Below, piece by piece: positions 47,925-56,906 of a stretch of DNA of 64,000 nt (position 1 is the first letter of the stretch; every line of letters starts with the position of its first letter). This DNA comes from Lachnospiraceae bacterium (GTDB taxonomy: Bacteria > Bacillota > Clostridia > Lachnospirales > Lachnospiraceae). The notes beneath the pieces are model-generated. The model was given only the letters and a program-made list of their open reading frames with translations. It did not search any database and had not been told where the DNA came from. Made by a program: the position numbers and the translations under genes. The stretch covers positions 1 to 64,000 of the forward strand of contig JAKSRR010000010.1 in the NCBI GenBank assembly GCA_024403455.1. Reading direction: 5' to 3'.

Positions 47925-48713
47925 TTACTGCTCGATTACTGCTGCGGATACACCGTACTTTTCTGCGATAGCCATTATGGTTCCATCTGCATATGCAGTC
48001 TTAAGGAAATCATTCAACATAGCGGTCAAATCGGAGTCTTTTCTAAATCCAACACCATACATTTCTGCATTTAAGCTAACGGTGTAGGTTAAATTGCTAT
48101 AGCTGGTACCTTCCCCTACCATAGCTGCTGCCATCAGCGCATCAATGGCTGCTGCATCAGAAGTACCTGCAGCTACTTCCATGATAGCATCAGACTGTGC
48201 CTTTACAGGGGTATAGTTAAGCTCAAGTGCTTTCACTTCGTTCTCTCCTGCAGAACCTGCCTCTACAGCAAAACTAAGATCTGCAAGACTTTCTACGGTC
48301 TGGTACTGGTCAGCAACATCGCTCTTTACTACAACCACCTGCGCATTGTTGCAGTAAGGATTACTGGTGCTCATGGATGCCTTCACTTCTTCATTCAGTG
48401 TCATACCATTCCATACACAGTCAATGGTCTTTCCATTTAATTCTAACGTTTTGTTATCCCAGTCAATTTCGATAAACTCTACAGAAACACCCAGGCTATC
48501 TGCAAATGCTGTTGCAAGTTCTGCATCAAAGCCAATCCAATTTCCATTTGCATCTTTGTAATCCATCGGTGCAAAGTCGGTAATACCAACAACTAAATTT
48601 CCTTTTTCTTTGATATATTCAGAATCGGTCTGATCCTTTTTTGCACCACAGCCAAGAAGACTGCCTGCTACGGTCATAACACAAAGGGCTGCTGCCAATA
48701 CTCTCTTTTTCAT
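47925..48713 (-). CDS. Amino-acid ABC transporter substrate-binding lipoprotein
   Basis: A 262-residue family 3 solute-binding protein. The N-terminus MKKRVLAAALCVMTVAGSLLGC is a lipoprotein signal with the lipobox Cys at 22. The mature part has VVGITDFAPMDYKDANGNWIGFD and WNGMTLNEEVKASMSTSNPY, typical of amino-acid binding. AAAGGAG lies seven bases before the ATG. It starts a three-gene operon with permease and ATPase. Which amino acid it binds cannot be said; the family covers polar, basic and cystine substrates. Confidence 0.93.
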   Translation of the reverse strand: MKKRVLAAALCVMTVAGSLLGCGAKKDQTDSEYIKEKGNLVVGITDFAPMDYKDANGNWIGFDAELATAFADSLGVSVEFIEIDWDNKTLELNGKTIDCVWNGMTLNEEVKASMSTSNPYCNNAQVVVVKSDVADQYQTVESLADLSFAVEAGSAGENEVKALELNYTPVKAQSDAIMEVAAGTSDAAAIDALMAAAMVGEGTSYSNLTYTVSLNAEMYGVGFRKDSDLTAMLNDFLKTAYADGTIMAIAEKYGVSAAVIEQ

Positions 48714-48757
48714 AATAATACTCCTTTAGTTTTTTCTCAGTTTTTTTCCCGCGGTTT

Positions 48758-48766
48758 ATTGTAGCA
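48758..48766 (-). promoter_or_regulatory. Extended -10 promoter of the amino-acid ABC operon
   Basis: Minus strand TGCTACAAT is an extended -10 box (TACAAT at 48758-48763), 45 bp before the binding-protein start. TTAGCC lies 18 bp upstream as a weak -35. Confidence 0.5.
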
Positions 48767-48783
48767 TAAAGCTTCCATTTAGG

Positions 48784-49779
48784 CTAATTCTTTAAAGTAT
48801 AAGTCATCTCAAAAACTTCTTTTTTGATGATGTACACGTCTTCTAAGTCATCTTCACGAACCGCCAGATAATCCCCCGGCACCCCTAGATCATAATCTTC
48901 ACCGCTCTCTTTGCGAAATACCTTGGTTCGATTGGCAAGTGGTATTGCATAAATTCCGCTTCCCCCTCTGGGATAGCAGAGTCTTGCCATCTCATCGATA
49001 GGAATATATTCTCCCGTTTCCTCTTCCTCTGCAGCCGGAATATACTCCATCATCTGATGAAAGACATCCAGTCCCTCCGTAGAAGACATATACGTTTTAT
49101 CAAACTTTTCTCTGGAAATATCGTACACCTCACCTTTACAGCCAATCATGATATACTTATCCACTTCAGCAGCAATCATGATACCCGAGGTATTTTCCAA
49201 AGTCTTTAATAAAAATCTCTTCCCTTCCGGCACAATATCTGTAGACTTCACAAAGGACCAGGGCTTTTTCTTCTTCTCGTAAAGAGGTCTCTTTACTACT
49301 TCCTCCTTGTGGGTCTTGCAATATTCTACGGCACTGATCCATTCGCACTCCGCATAATAGCGATGCAGATTTCTCTGCACATAACCAAGCACGCCGCTGC
49401 TTTCCTCATTGGCCATTTGCACTTTAAAGATTGCAGTGGAAATCTGGCAGAAAGCTATATTTCCATTTCCTTTCACAAGGGCAAATTCCGCCATAAGAAA
49501 ATCTAAAAATTCCAGAGCTCTAATATCCTTATTCTTGCTGACAAAGAAAAGCCTTTCTTCATCCAGTTCCTTCCAGAGAAAGAGTCCATAATCGAAAGAA
49601 GACTGGTCCATATAGGTTTTGCAGTTCTCCACACTTTCTCCTGTTAATGTGTTTGCTCCACGCATGCTGGCTGTTTCCATCTGGAATATAATAAATTTCT
49701 TTTCCATGCAAAGCACGGCCCCTAAGGACCCAGCTGGCATCTCACCCATATATTTTTCAAAGCTTAAATATTGTTCCAT
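48784..49779 (-). CDS. Unknown protein in the TIR-cyclase unit
   Basis: A 331-residue soluble protein that I do not recognise. It begins MEQYLSFEKYMGEMPAGSLGAV and has two beta-rich halves of similar flavour. The second half reads KSTDIVPEGKRFLLKTLENTSG, then CKGEVYDISREKFDKTY, then LGVPGDYLAVREDDLEDVYIIKKEVFEMTY. The last stretch (GDYLAVREDDLEDVYIIKKEVF) looks like a domain that recurs in clostridial proteins, sometimes called PGDYL-like, but I cannot confirm this. No catalytic or membrane motif is visible. AGGTGACAGG precedes the ATG. It lies 11 bp after the cyclase gene, so it is the last of three genes on one message. Confidence 0.6.
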   Translation of the reverse strand: MEQYLSFEKYMGEMPAGSLGAVLCMEKKFIIFQMETASMRGANTLTGESVENCKTYMDQSSFDYGLFLWKELDEERLFFVSKNKDIRALEFLDFLMAEFALVKGNGNIAFCQISTAIFKVQMANEESSGVLGYVQRNLHRYYAECEWISAVEYCKTHKEEVVKRPLYEKKKKPWSFVKSTDIVPEGKRFLLKTLENTSGIMIAAEVDKYIMIGCKGEVYDISREKFDKTYMSSTEGLDVFHQMMEYIPAAEEEETGEYIPIDEMARLCYPRGGSGIYAIPLANRTKVFRKESGEDYDLGVPGDYLAVREDDLEDVYIIKKEVFEMTYTLKN

Positions 49780-49790
49780 CCTGTCACCTA

Positions 49791-51284
49791 TTAGCTTCTT
49801 CGAAGATCATCTACATAGTTTTCAAATCCACGACTGGTTCTGGTAAAGTGAATCGTTATTTCATCATTTTCCTGCGCAACAATCTTTCCAAATACACTGG
49901 TAAATAGCGCATGTCCATTCTCTGAAACCGCAAAGATTTCCACATCTGTGTAAAGCGGCAGACTCTTTGTCTTATCCTCTAATCGCACCAAGGCTCTTCT
50001 TCTGCTAATAAAGATAAGCTCTGCCGGAGATACCGTTTCCGAAACAATTTTCTCCTCAATGGGAAACATATTGAAAATAACGCGGCCTGTCACAAAACTC
50101 ATGGCATTGATATCCACGTTATTAATCATCATCTGATACTTTCCTTCAATACCAATGACTTCAACTACCTGTAGTGGTCTCTGGGTTCCCTTCGCCTGAA
50201 TATCCTGATAGTTTTTCTTTTTCAACGGACATCTTACTTCTGCAATGGCCTCTCTGGAAACCAGAATCTGTCCGCCAACAGAAAATCCTTCCACGCGGGA
50301 ACACTCGTTGACAATACGTCCTACTACGTTGTATCGCATCATAGTCTCAGAGCCTACATTACCAATAAACACATCTCCCCGATGAATGCCAATACCCATC
50401 TCTAACTGCGGATATCCCTGGTCTCTGCAAAATTCCTGTACTTCCTCCATGGCATTCTGCATCATAATGGACGCAGCAATGGCTTCCTCCGTGTGGTTGT
50501 CTTCACTATTGGTGGCACCAAATACCGCCAAAATCCCATCTCCTAGCAGCTCGATGATAATACCTTTATATTTCAAAATGGCAGCCACCATTCTGTCAAA
50601 ATAAAAGTTCAGAATCTTCTTCACTTCTTCTGGATCCAGCCCTTCAGAAATAGCCGTAAATCCCCGAAGGTCACTCATAAGAACGGTCACTTCCTTCTTC
50701 TCACCGCCTAGACCTTCGCTACCAGGATGCTCTAAAATCTCCCGTACAATTTCATCCGGAAAGTATCTTCCAAACACTTTATAAAGGAGCTCATTTCTTC
50801 TCTTTAACTGCTCGTTTAATTCTACAACCTCTTTGGTCTGGTGCAGATGATATGCCTGCTTCTGCAGCATCTTTTCATAATTCTTCGTTACTTCATGTTG
50901 CCAGGCAATACGCTCAATACGGAGAAGACCTGTCGCTGTAAAAGGTTTAGAAACCACCACGATCGCACCACGTTCAAAACAGACTTCATCTCGTTCCGCA
51001 TTTCTCTCTTCCATCATAAAGAAAATCGGCACACCCGCTAAAATCATCTGCTCCCGCATCATGCGAAGTACTTCAAAGCCATCCTGCACACAGGTATCAT
51101 AATCAAAAAGAATCAGGGCCGGTAAATTTTCACTCCCCGGATCCTGGTTCTCCATAATAGCATGTTCTGCTGCCTGCCTGGACAAAATAGCAATAGCTCG
51201 CATGCTGCCTTGCGAATTAATTTGTCTTTGCGTGTAGATCATGGCCTTGCGGTCAAAATCCACCACCCAGATAATTTTCTCCAT
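49791..51284 (-). CDS. Receiver-linked class III nucleotide cyclase
   Basis: A 497-residue protein in four parts. A receiver-like domain (1-125) has D61 in LILFDYD and K113 in SKPF, but lacks the usual Thr/Ser switch. A coiled coil spans about 130-170. The class III cyclase (about 195-350) has both metal Asp residues, D205 in MSDLRGFT and D249 in ELLGDGILAVFG, plus N326 and R330. A beta-rich tail (about 385-497) is unknown. The substrate-choosing positions hold E245, where adenylate cyclases have Lys, and N319, where they have Asp or Thr. So the product may be cGMP or something else. It sits between a TIR gene (13 bp upstream) and an unknown gene (11 bp downstream). Confidence 0.87.
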   Translation of the reverse strand: MEKIIWVVDFDRKAMIYTQRQINSQGSMRAIAILSRQAAEHAIMENQDPGSENLPALILFDYDTCVQDGFEVLRMMREQMILAGVPIFFMMEERNAERDEVCFERGAIVVVSKPFTATGLLRIERIAWQHEVTKNYEKMLQKQAYHLHQTKEVVELNEQLKRRNELLYKVFGRYFPDEIVREILEHPGSEGLGGEKKEVTVLMSDLRGFTAISEGLDPEEVKKILNFYFDRMVAAILKYKGIIIELLGDGILAVFGATNSEDNHTEEAIAASIMMQNAMEEVQEFCRDQGYPQLEMGIGIHRGDVFIGNVGSETMMRYNVVGRIVNECSRVEGFSVGGQILVSREAIAEVRCPLKKKNYQDIQAKGTQRPLQVVEVIGIEGKYQMMINNVDINAMSFVTGRVIFNMFPIEEKIVSETVSPAELIFISRRRALVRLEDKTKSLPLYTDVEIFAVSENGHALFTSVFGKIVAQENDEITIHFTRTSRGFENYVDDLRRS

Positions 51285-51297
51285 AGATGACTGTCTC

Positions 51298-52176
51298 TTA
51301 TTTTCTTAATAAGCTGTGCCAGATATCACCCTTCTGTGTTGGCGTTCCACCTGTCTGATTGAGTGCTCTGGACTTACAGCTATCACAATACTCTCCTGAG
51401 CGAATCGGTGCTCCACAACTTTTACAGGAAACTCTGACTTCACTCTGCTGCGGAATTTCCAAAAATTCCTCTCTAAAAAGTGCTTCTATCGTCGAACGGG
51501 AAACACCTGTCTCCTGTTCAATAACGGATGCAGGCGCTTTTCCTACTACCCCTAGATAATTACGAATCTTCTGAAAGTCATCGTAATTTTCGTAACCACA
51601 AGTGAGGCAGGTATAGGTTCCAAGCTTTGTATTTTTTAAAAATGATCCTCGGCACTTCTCGCAGGTTACAGGGATGTGATTGATTCGCAGGGAGTTGGTC
51701 GAACGAAGTCCGCCTCGGCTTCCGGGTTTTATCTTTCCACCTGGCATCGTCCCTGCCGGAACCGGTGCTGCCTGCACATTTGGAGCAAAGACTGCATCTA
51801 TCTGTCCTTTTAGATCTATTAGCTGTTCAGACAACTCTCTTTTATAAGAAATCATCTGCACATTGCTTAGATAAAACTGAAACGTGCTGGATATAGGCGC
51901 CTGATCCAACTGTATCGGAAAAACTCTTACGCGATGAGACAATGCATGATCAAGCTCTTTCTCAACCCATATGGAATTCATAGAATTTGCCGAAAGGATT
52001 AGAATAAAAGCCTGGGCACTCTCAATCGCCTGAGGGATTTCCTTTGCATAGCTGGAACCCGCAGGAATCATATCCGGAGCCATCCAATAGGAATAATTCC
52101 AGGCAGATAGTTCCTGCGCAATACGCTTTGCAAATACCATATCTTTTGTACTGTAGCTAATAAACATGCGTCCCAT
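51298..52176 (-). CDS. TIR-domain protein with two zinc ribbons and an HTH
   Basis: A 292-residue cytoplasmic protein. Residues 1-125 are a TIR domain: MFISYSTKDMVFAKRIAQEL, WMAPDMIPAG, and ILSANSMNSIWVEKEL, where E74 fits the catalytic Glu of NAD-cleaving TIRs. After a Pro/Gly linker comes a zinc ribbon (C172, C175, C190, C193), a helical helix-turn-helix (about 200-240, VIEQETGVSRSTIEALF), and a second ribbon (C251, C254, C264, C267). The C-terminal layout recalls YvyF-like flagellar-region proteins. The TIR may cleave NAD+ or only bind partners; this is not decided by sequence. It is the first gene of the three-gene unit and has an inverted repeat on its promoter. Confidence 0.85.
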   Translation of the reverse strand: MGRMFISYSTKDMVFAKRIAQELSAWNYSYWMAPDMIPAGSSYAKEIPQAIESAQAFILILSANSMNSIWVEKELDHALSHRVRVFPIQLDQAPISSTFQFYLSNVQMISYKRELSEQLIDLKGQIDAVFAPNVQAAPVPAGTMPGGKIKPGSRGGLRSTNSLRINHIPVTCEKCRGSFLKNTKLGTYTCLTCGYENYDDFQKIRNYLGVVGKAPASVIEQETGVSRSTIEALFREEFLEIPQQSEVRVSCKSCGAPIRSGEYCDSCKSRALNQTGGTPTQKGDIWHSLLRK

Positions 52177-52246
52177 TACGTAGGTTTCTTTCTTACTTAA
52201 TTTCTATTTCAAGATTCGCGACTGCGTCCCTCGATATTACTCTTCT

Positions 52247-52279
52247 ATTTTACCATAAAAGCGTTCTCCTTTATGGTAA
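52247..52279 (-). promoter_or_regulatory. Promoter with perfect inverted repeat, TIR unit
   Basis: A minus-strand TAAAAT box lies at 52247-52252. A perfect 10-bp inverted repeat, TTACCATAAA and TTTATGGTAA, has arms at 52250-52259 and 52270-52279. Its left arm overlaps the -10 box and the right arm falls where the -35 should be. A protein bound here would block transcription of the TIR operon, about 70 bp upstream of the start. Confidence 0.5.
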
Positions 52280-52280
52280 G

Positions 52281-52315
52281 AAAAAAATACTATCAGCTCT
52301 TCTGCCAATAGTATT
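52281..52315 (-). terminator. Terminator of the GH74-GH31 unit
   Basis: Minus strand AATACTAT and ATAGTATT pair around a 14-nt loop, followed by a run of seven Ts. It lies about 34 bp past the GH31 stop codon. Confidence 0.65.
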
Positions 52316-52348
52316 TTTATTCTCTTATATTTTGCTGTATTGTTGTGA

Positions 52349-54421
52349 CTAGTTTGTATAGATGTGATATTCCTTACCATCACGAATCATGACTGGAATA
52401 ATATCGATAGGAGCTGGAACCGTAATCATCTGGCCACCTTCATATTCTTTCTTCGTATAGGCATCTGTCCACTTTGCACCAGCAGGAAGATAGATCTTTC
52501 GCTCTGTTGCCCCTGCTTCCATAACAGGAGATACCAGTAAATCCGGTCCAAACATATAGGAATCTTCATGATTCCAAGCTTCCTTGTCTTCCGGGAAATC
52601 GTAGAAGAGCGGACGCATTACCGGACTTCCATTTTCGGAAGCTGTCTTCATACAATCCCTTACATACTCTCTAAGGTTCTCGCGAATAAATAAGTATTTC
52701 TTAAGGATTTCATAATTGTCCTCGCCAAAGCTCCAAACCTCATTATCCTGTCCAGAAGTCAGCTGACGTACACCATTTCTGAACTCTTCTTCTCTTTCAT
52801 ACCACGGGGATCTTTCTCCATGCATTCTGAATACAGGACAGAATGCGCCCCAAGCAAACCATCTGACAAGTAACTCCTGGAACGCAGGATCCTTAATATT
52901 GCCACCTAAGAATCCTCCGATATCGCTGGTCCACCAGGGAATACCACTCATACCCATGGAAAGTCCAGCCTGCAGCTGTTCTCTCATTGCGCGGAAGGAA
53001 GAATGAATATCTCCTGACCAGGTGAGTACACCATACTTCTGGCTTCCAGCCCATGCACAGCGCACCAAACTCAGCACATCCTTTTCTCCAGCTTCTTTTA
53101 ATCCATCATAAAAACCTTTTGCATAGCCTACAGGATAGGTGTTTGTACACTGCAGAGCAGGACCCGCATAGTATCTATAGTTATCAAAATCATAAGGACC
53201 ATATTCCGGTTCCGCTTCGTCTAGCCAGAAGCAGCGAATTCCCTTCTTGTAGTAATTCTCTTTGCACTTCTCCCAAACGAATTTCTGTGCACCAGGATGG
53301 GTTGCATCATAGAATACCGTATTGCCCATCCAAGTCATATGATTCTGATTTCCACGATCAGCGTTTACAAGATAACCCTTATCAGCCATCTCACCATAGT
53401 TTTCACTACGCTCGTCAATGGTAGGCCATACAGACACAACCGTCTCTATTCCTAATTCCTTTAACTCTTTTACCATAGCATCAGGATCAGGCCAGTCTAA
53501 GGGTTCAAACTTGAAATCACCTTGTCTTGTCCAATGGAAGAAATCGATAACAATGGCATCCATGGGAAGTCCGCGTTTCTTATGCTCTCTTGCAACCGCC
53601 AGAATCTCATCCTGATTACGATATCTTAATTTGCACTGCCAATATCCAAGACCATACTCCGGAATCATAGGCGTGCGTCCTGTTGCTGCAGAATATTTTT
53701 CTTCTATTTCCGCAGGAGTGTCTCCCGCAAAAATCAGGTAGTCCATCTTCTTACAGGACTTTGCCGTCCACTCTGTACGGTTCATTCCAAAGGTAGCGCT
53801 ACCGATGGCAGGATTATTCCAAAAGAAACCGTATCCTCTGGAAGATACATAGAAGGGAATGGATGCCTGGCAGTTTCTGTGAGCTAATTCCAGTGTCGCA
53901 CCCTTTTTATTAAGCTGTCTGTCCTGGTACTGGCCCATGCCGTAGATTTTCTCATCGTCAAAGGCTTCAAACCTTGCAGTCAATGCAAAATCAGTAGAAC
54001 CAGGTACTGGCTTTAATTCTCTCGCATCTAATCTTAAGGATACGCAATATCTGTTTAAACGGTTTCTGTTTCTCCAATACTCTTCCGTTAATAATTCACC
54101 CTTCTGGTTATAAAAGGAAAGCCAGCCTTCATGACTCACTTTAACAGTCAGCTTTCCAATCACCATCTGCCAGTTGGTACCCTTCTGATGATACTTTTTC
54201 CACTCCTCGGTCTGATACCAAGGATCTGTAACATCAACTTCTTCGCTGGTAATCACAGGCACAACCTTTTTCGGTACTTCTGTTAGTGCCCACTCATGTC
54301 CATCCATCTCTGGCGTTGCCGTCATACGGATTCTTGCAGTATCCTCACCCCAAGGCTCAATCCAAACGGCGGTCTTTCCTTCTGCGATGATAATCTTATT
54401 CTCTTCCTGATAAATACGCAT
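52349..54421 (-). CDS. GH31 alpha-xylosidase, cytoplasmic
   Basis: A 690-residue family 31 glycosidase. The N-terminal beta-sandwich ends near 240. The catalytic barrel has WLDEAEPE with nucleophile D401, and WSGDIHSSF with acid/base D471. KIYGMGQYQD and WWTSDIGGF are other family blocks. WLDEAEPEYG with this spacing, together with the GH74 neighbour, points to alpha-xylosidase (removing xylose from xyloglucan oligosaccharides) rather than alpha-glucosidase. No signal peptide is present. AAGGGG lies before the ATG. It follows the GH74 gene by 39 bp and both end at the terminator at 52281-52315. Confidence 0.92.
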   Translation of the reverse strand: MRIYQEENKIIIAEGKTAVWIEPWGEDTARIRMTATPEMDGHEWALTEVPKKVVPVITSEEVDVTDPWYQTEEWKKYHQKGTNWQMVIGKLTVKVSHEGWLSFYNQKGELLTEEYWRNRNRLNRYCVSLRLDARELKPVPGSTDFALTARFEAFDDEKIYGMGQYQDRQLNKKGATLELAHRNCQASIPFYVSSRGYGFFWNNPAIGSATFGMNRTEWTAKSCKKMDYLIFAGDTPAEIEEKYSAATGRTPMIPEYGLGYWQCKLRYRNQDEILAVAREHKKRGLPMDAIVIDFFHWTRQGDFKFEPLDWPDPDAMVKELKELGIETVVSVWPTIDERSENYGEMADKGYLVNADRGNQNHMTWMGNTVFYDATHPGAQKFVWEKCKENYYKKGIRCFWLDEAEPEYGPYDFDNYRYYAGPALQCTNTYPVGYAKGFYDGLKEAGEKDVLSLVRCAWAGSQKYGVLTWSGDIHSSFRAMREQLQAGLSMGMSGIPWWTSDIGGFLGGNIKDPAFQELLVRWFAWGAFCPVFRMHGERSPWYEREEEFRNGVRQLTSGQDNEVWSFGEDNYEILKKYLFIRENLREYVRDCMKTASENGSPVMRPLFYDFPEDKEAWNHEDSYMFGPDLLVSPVMEAGATERKIYLPAGAKWTDAYTKKEYEGGQMITVPAPIDIIPVMIRDGKEYHIYTN

Positions 54422-54460
54422 ACAACTACCCCTTATTTATTCATACTTCTCTTCTGCTAT

Positions 54461-56833
54461 CTACAACTGCCTTCCATATTTTGCACCATTGGATCCTGTT
54501 GCAATATAGAACGTACCAAATTCTTTTTTGTCACCATCCATACTGTTAATCTCACCGTACATTTGCTGACTGGTATTTAATCGCTCAAAAGTCTTGCAGT
54601 CATCTAAACTTCTATAGAATCCATATGCACCGTCTACAATACCGCTGAAATAAATAGCTTTATCTTCTTTTAAATAATCACCATTCTCCCGCAGTATACC
54701 AAGTCCCATACGATATACTTTTGTGCCCGGTTTTGTCAGTCTGTCTAATCTTACCCGACCACTGGTAATTTCATAATGCAATTTCCAAAGGCCTTCCTCA
54801 CCGATAGCTATGTAGATGATGCCGCCTTTTCCATTTTCACAACGTACTTCCGTTTTATTGGCGCAATCAATGAGTCCAAAGTCAACTTCCGGAAATTCTA
54901 AAGGAAGCTCTATCTCTTTAAATACGCGTCCACCATCTCTGCTGACATAGAAATCTGAATGAGATCCAAATGCGTAAAACAATGTAGGAATTACACGATC
55001 CGCAAACACCTTTAAATTACCTGACGTTTTAATTTTTCCGTAGGAATCGTATACTCTACAGAGGTCAAATGTTTCCCCACCATCTCTGGATACAATGACA
55101 CGATTCACCGGTAAATCAATCTGCTCTGCTACACTCCAGACGATGTTTTTTCCATCACCACTCATAGCAACCCAACCGGCATTAACATTGGGACATTCAA
55201 TTAAGGATAGCGCTTCATCCAAATCCTCTGATAATCCAAAAGGCATTGGCAATCTATCAAAATGTTTTCCCTGATCTTTTGTAAGAATCAGGCCGCCCTT
55301 TGTCTGTCCCTTCCAGTTTCCTCTGGCAGTAACAACAAATAAATCCGGGTTGCTGTCAGAATAATCTGCATTGATACAGGTGATATAACGATTCCCATCA
55401 TCATCTGCAAAAGAATTATCACAAGGCGTATCCAAATCCTGGAATACAAATCCGCCTAAATCTCCTAGGATGTCTAGTACTCTCGCTTTATCCCCTGGAA
55501 GACCATAGATATTCAGATGAACCGTCTCTTCGATACCATCACACCAATCGGTAAACTGCACGGTTTCCGCGGTTAGATTCTTGGTACGGAATACACCCGT
55601 TCCAGAGTTAAACCATGCTTCGTCGTCATTCACAGGATTCATTTTAATATCGGAAAGCCAATGGATTAAGGAATGTCCTCCATTGCATTCCGGTCGCATA
55701 TACGGTGCGCGGAACGAGATCTCTCCATCCACAAGGTCATACAGAACCTGATTCCATGTCTCCCCATAATCTCTGGAAACAAAAACACTGTCCCCATCAT
55801 CTTTTACAATGGTAGATGCAACTAAGAATCCTGGTGTATTCCTTGATGCACAGATTCCAGAAAATCCATACTCTAAAATCTGACCATGTTTGATGTTCTC
55901 CTGTCTTGTTCCCGTCACCGGGGAATGGGTTCCAGGTGTAATATCCACCATCTTCCCAATCTTTCGAATTCGTCCATTTTCACCCTTCTCTAGGGTATAA
56001 CGAACAATATGACCATCCATTGTGTCACCGCCATCACAGCTATAACCTAGGTCGAAGACATAGGCTCTTCTTCCTGTTGCGGCAAAGGTAACATATAAAT
56101 ACTCTTCATCGATGCTATAACGCTGTGCTACCACACCACTAAAAGGACTTCCGTCAATTAACCGATGGGGCGGCTCATGCAGTTCTTCGAAACTAACACC
56201 ACCATCGTAGGAAACATATAAAGAGTGTCCTCGCATTAAGAAGGTTTCTCTGTTAGCTCTAGTCACACCAGCGCTACCTACAATCAGGGCATCTCCCTGC
56301 TTCGTCACAAAGGTCAGATACTTTTCTGGAAGCGCCTTACATTCCTGAAAAGTTTTTCCTCTGTCATTACTCTTCAGAAGACCATCTCTCATGGATGCAA
56401 AGTAAATGGTTTCTCCTTCTACCCAAAGACGATCTCCCGTACCACGTCCATTGGCGTTGCCATGCACCCATACAGGAATCTTTTCGTAGGTAAAGGTCTC
56501 TCCATAGTCTTCAGAGATTGCAAGTACACCCTCCGTACTGGGCACTTTGTTTTTATCCTTGTCTATACCGCAGGCAATATACAGTCTGCCCGGATGTAAA
56601 TCATCCACTGCTAATGCCAGTGGAAATGTTTCATTTAAATCTTCCTGGGTAACATGTGAAATAAGATTAATCCATGTTTCCTTCTCTGCATCAAAACGAT
56701 AGGTACCACCAATATCTGTTCTTGCATACAGAACTGGCTTTCTTTCATCCTCCGTTTTGCCATACAGGAAACCGGTAACATATCCGCCTCCTGGAATGGG
56801 AAGATTCTTATATTCATAAGGAATTGTCTGCAT
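54461..56833 (-). CDS. GH74-family xyloglucanase, cytoplasmic
   Basis: A 790-residue protein of two seven-bladed beta-propellers, the GH74 fold. The start LPIPGGGYVTGFLYGK and YARTDIGGTYRFD are diagnostic; the Asp in ARTDIGG is one of the two catalytic residues. Repeated sialidase-type Asp-box turns (ISEDYGETF, SNDRGKTF, SYDGGVSF, SRDYGETW, SRDGGETF) mark the blades. It cuts xyloglucan backbone or oligosaccharides. Most GH74 enzymes are secreted, but this has no signal peptide and so would act on imported oligosaccharides. The start at 56833 has AAGGGG; the ATG at 56878 lacks one. It heads the pair with GH31. Confidence 0.9.
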   Translation of the reverse strand: MQTIPYEYKNLPIPGGGYVTGFLYGKTEDERKPVLYARTDIGGTYRFDAEKETWINLISHVTQEDLNETFPLALAVDDLHPGRLYIACGIDKDKNKVPSTEGVLAISEDYGETFTYEKIPVWVHGNANGRGTGDRLWVEGETIYFASMRDGLLKSNDRGKTFQECKALPEKYLTFVTKQGDALIVGSAGVTRANRETFLMRGHSLYVSYDGGVSFEELHEPPHRLIDGSPFSGVVAQRYSIDEEYLYVTFAATGRRAYVFDLGYSCDGGDTMDGHIVRYTLEKGENGRIRKIGKMVDITPGTHSPVTGTRQENIKHGQILEYGFSGICASRNTPGFLVASTIVKDDGDSVFVSRDYGETWNQVLYDLVDGEISFRAPYMRPECNGGHSLIHWLSDIKMNPVNDDEAWFNSGTGVFRTKNLTAETVQFTDWCDGIEETVHLNIYGLPGDKARVLDILGDLGGFVFQDLDTPCDNSFADDDGNRYITCINADYSDSNPDLFVVTARGNWKGQTKGGLILTKDQGKHFDRLPMPFGLSEDLDEALSLIECPNVNAGWVAMSGDGKNIVWSVAEQIDLPVNRVIVSRDGGETFDLCRVYDSYGKIKTSGNLKVFADRVIPTLFYAFGSHSDFYVSRDGGRVFKEIELPLEFPEVDFGLIDCANKTEVRCENGKGGIIYIAIGEEGLWKLHYEITSGRVRLDRLTKPGTKVYRMGLGILRENGDYLKEDKAIYFSGIVDGAYGFYRSLDDCKTFERLNTSQQMYGEINSMDGDKKEFGTFYIATGSNGAKYGRQL

Positions 56834-56906
56834 ATTTTTCCCCTTCATCATTTCTGCTGTTTTGGTACTCGCAACCATTTCACTCGTTACTTTCTATTTT
56901 ACCCTA

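Noticed and set aside
48784..52176. Direct assignment as Pycsar
   Set aside because: The TIR protein lacks a cyclic-nucleotide binding domain and the cyclase has a receiver domain and tail not typical of PycC. Kept only as an analogy.
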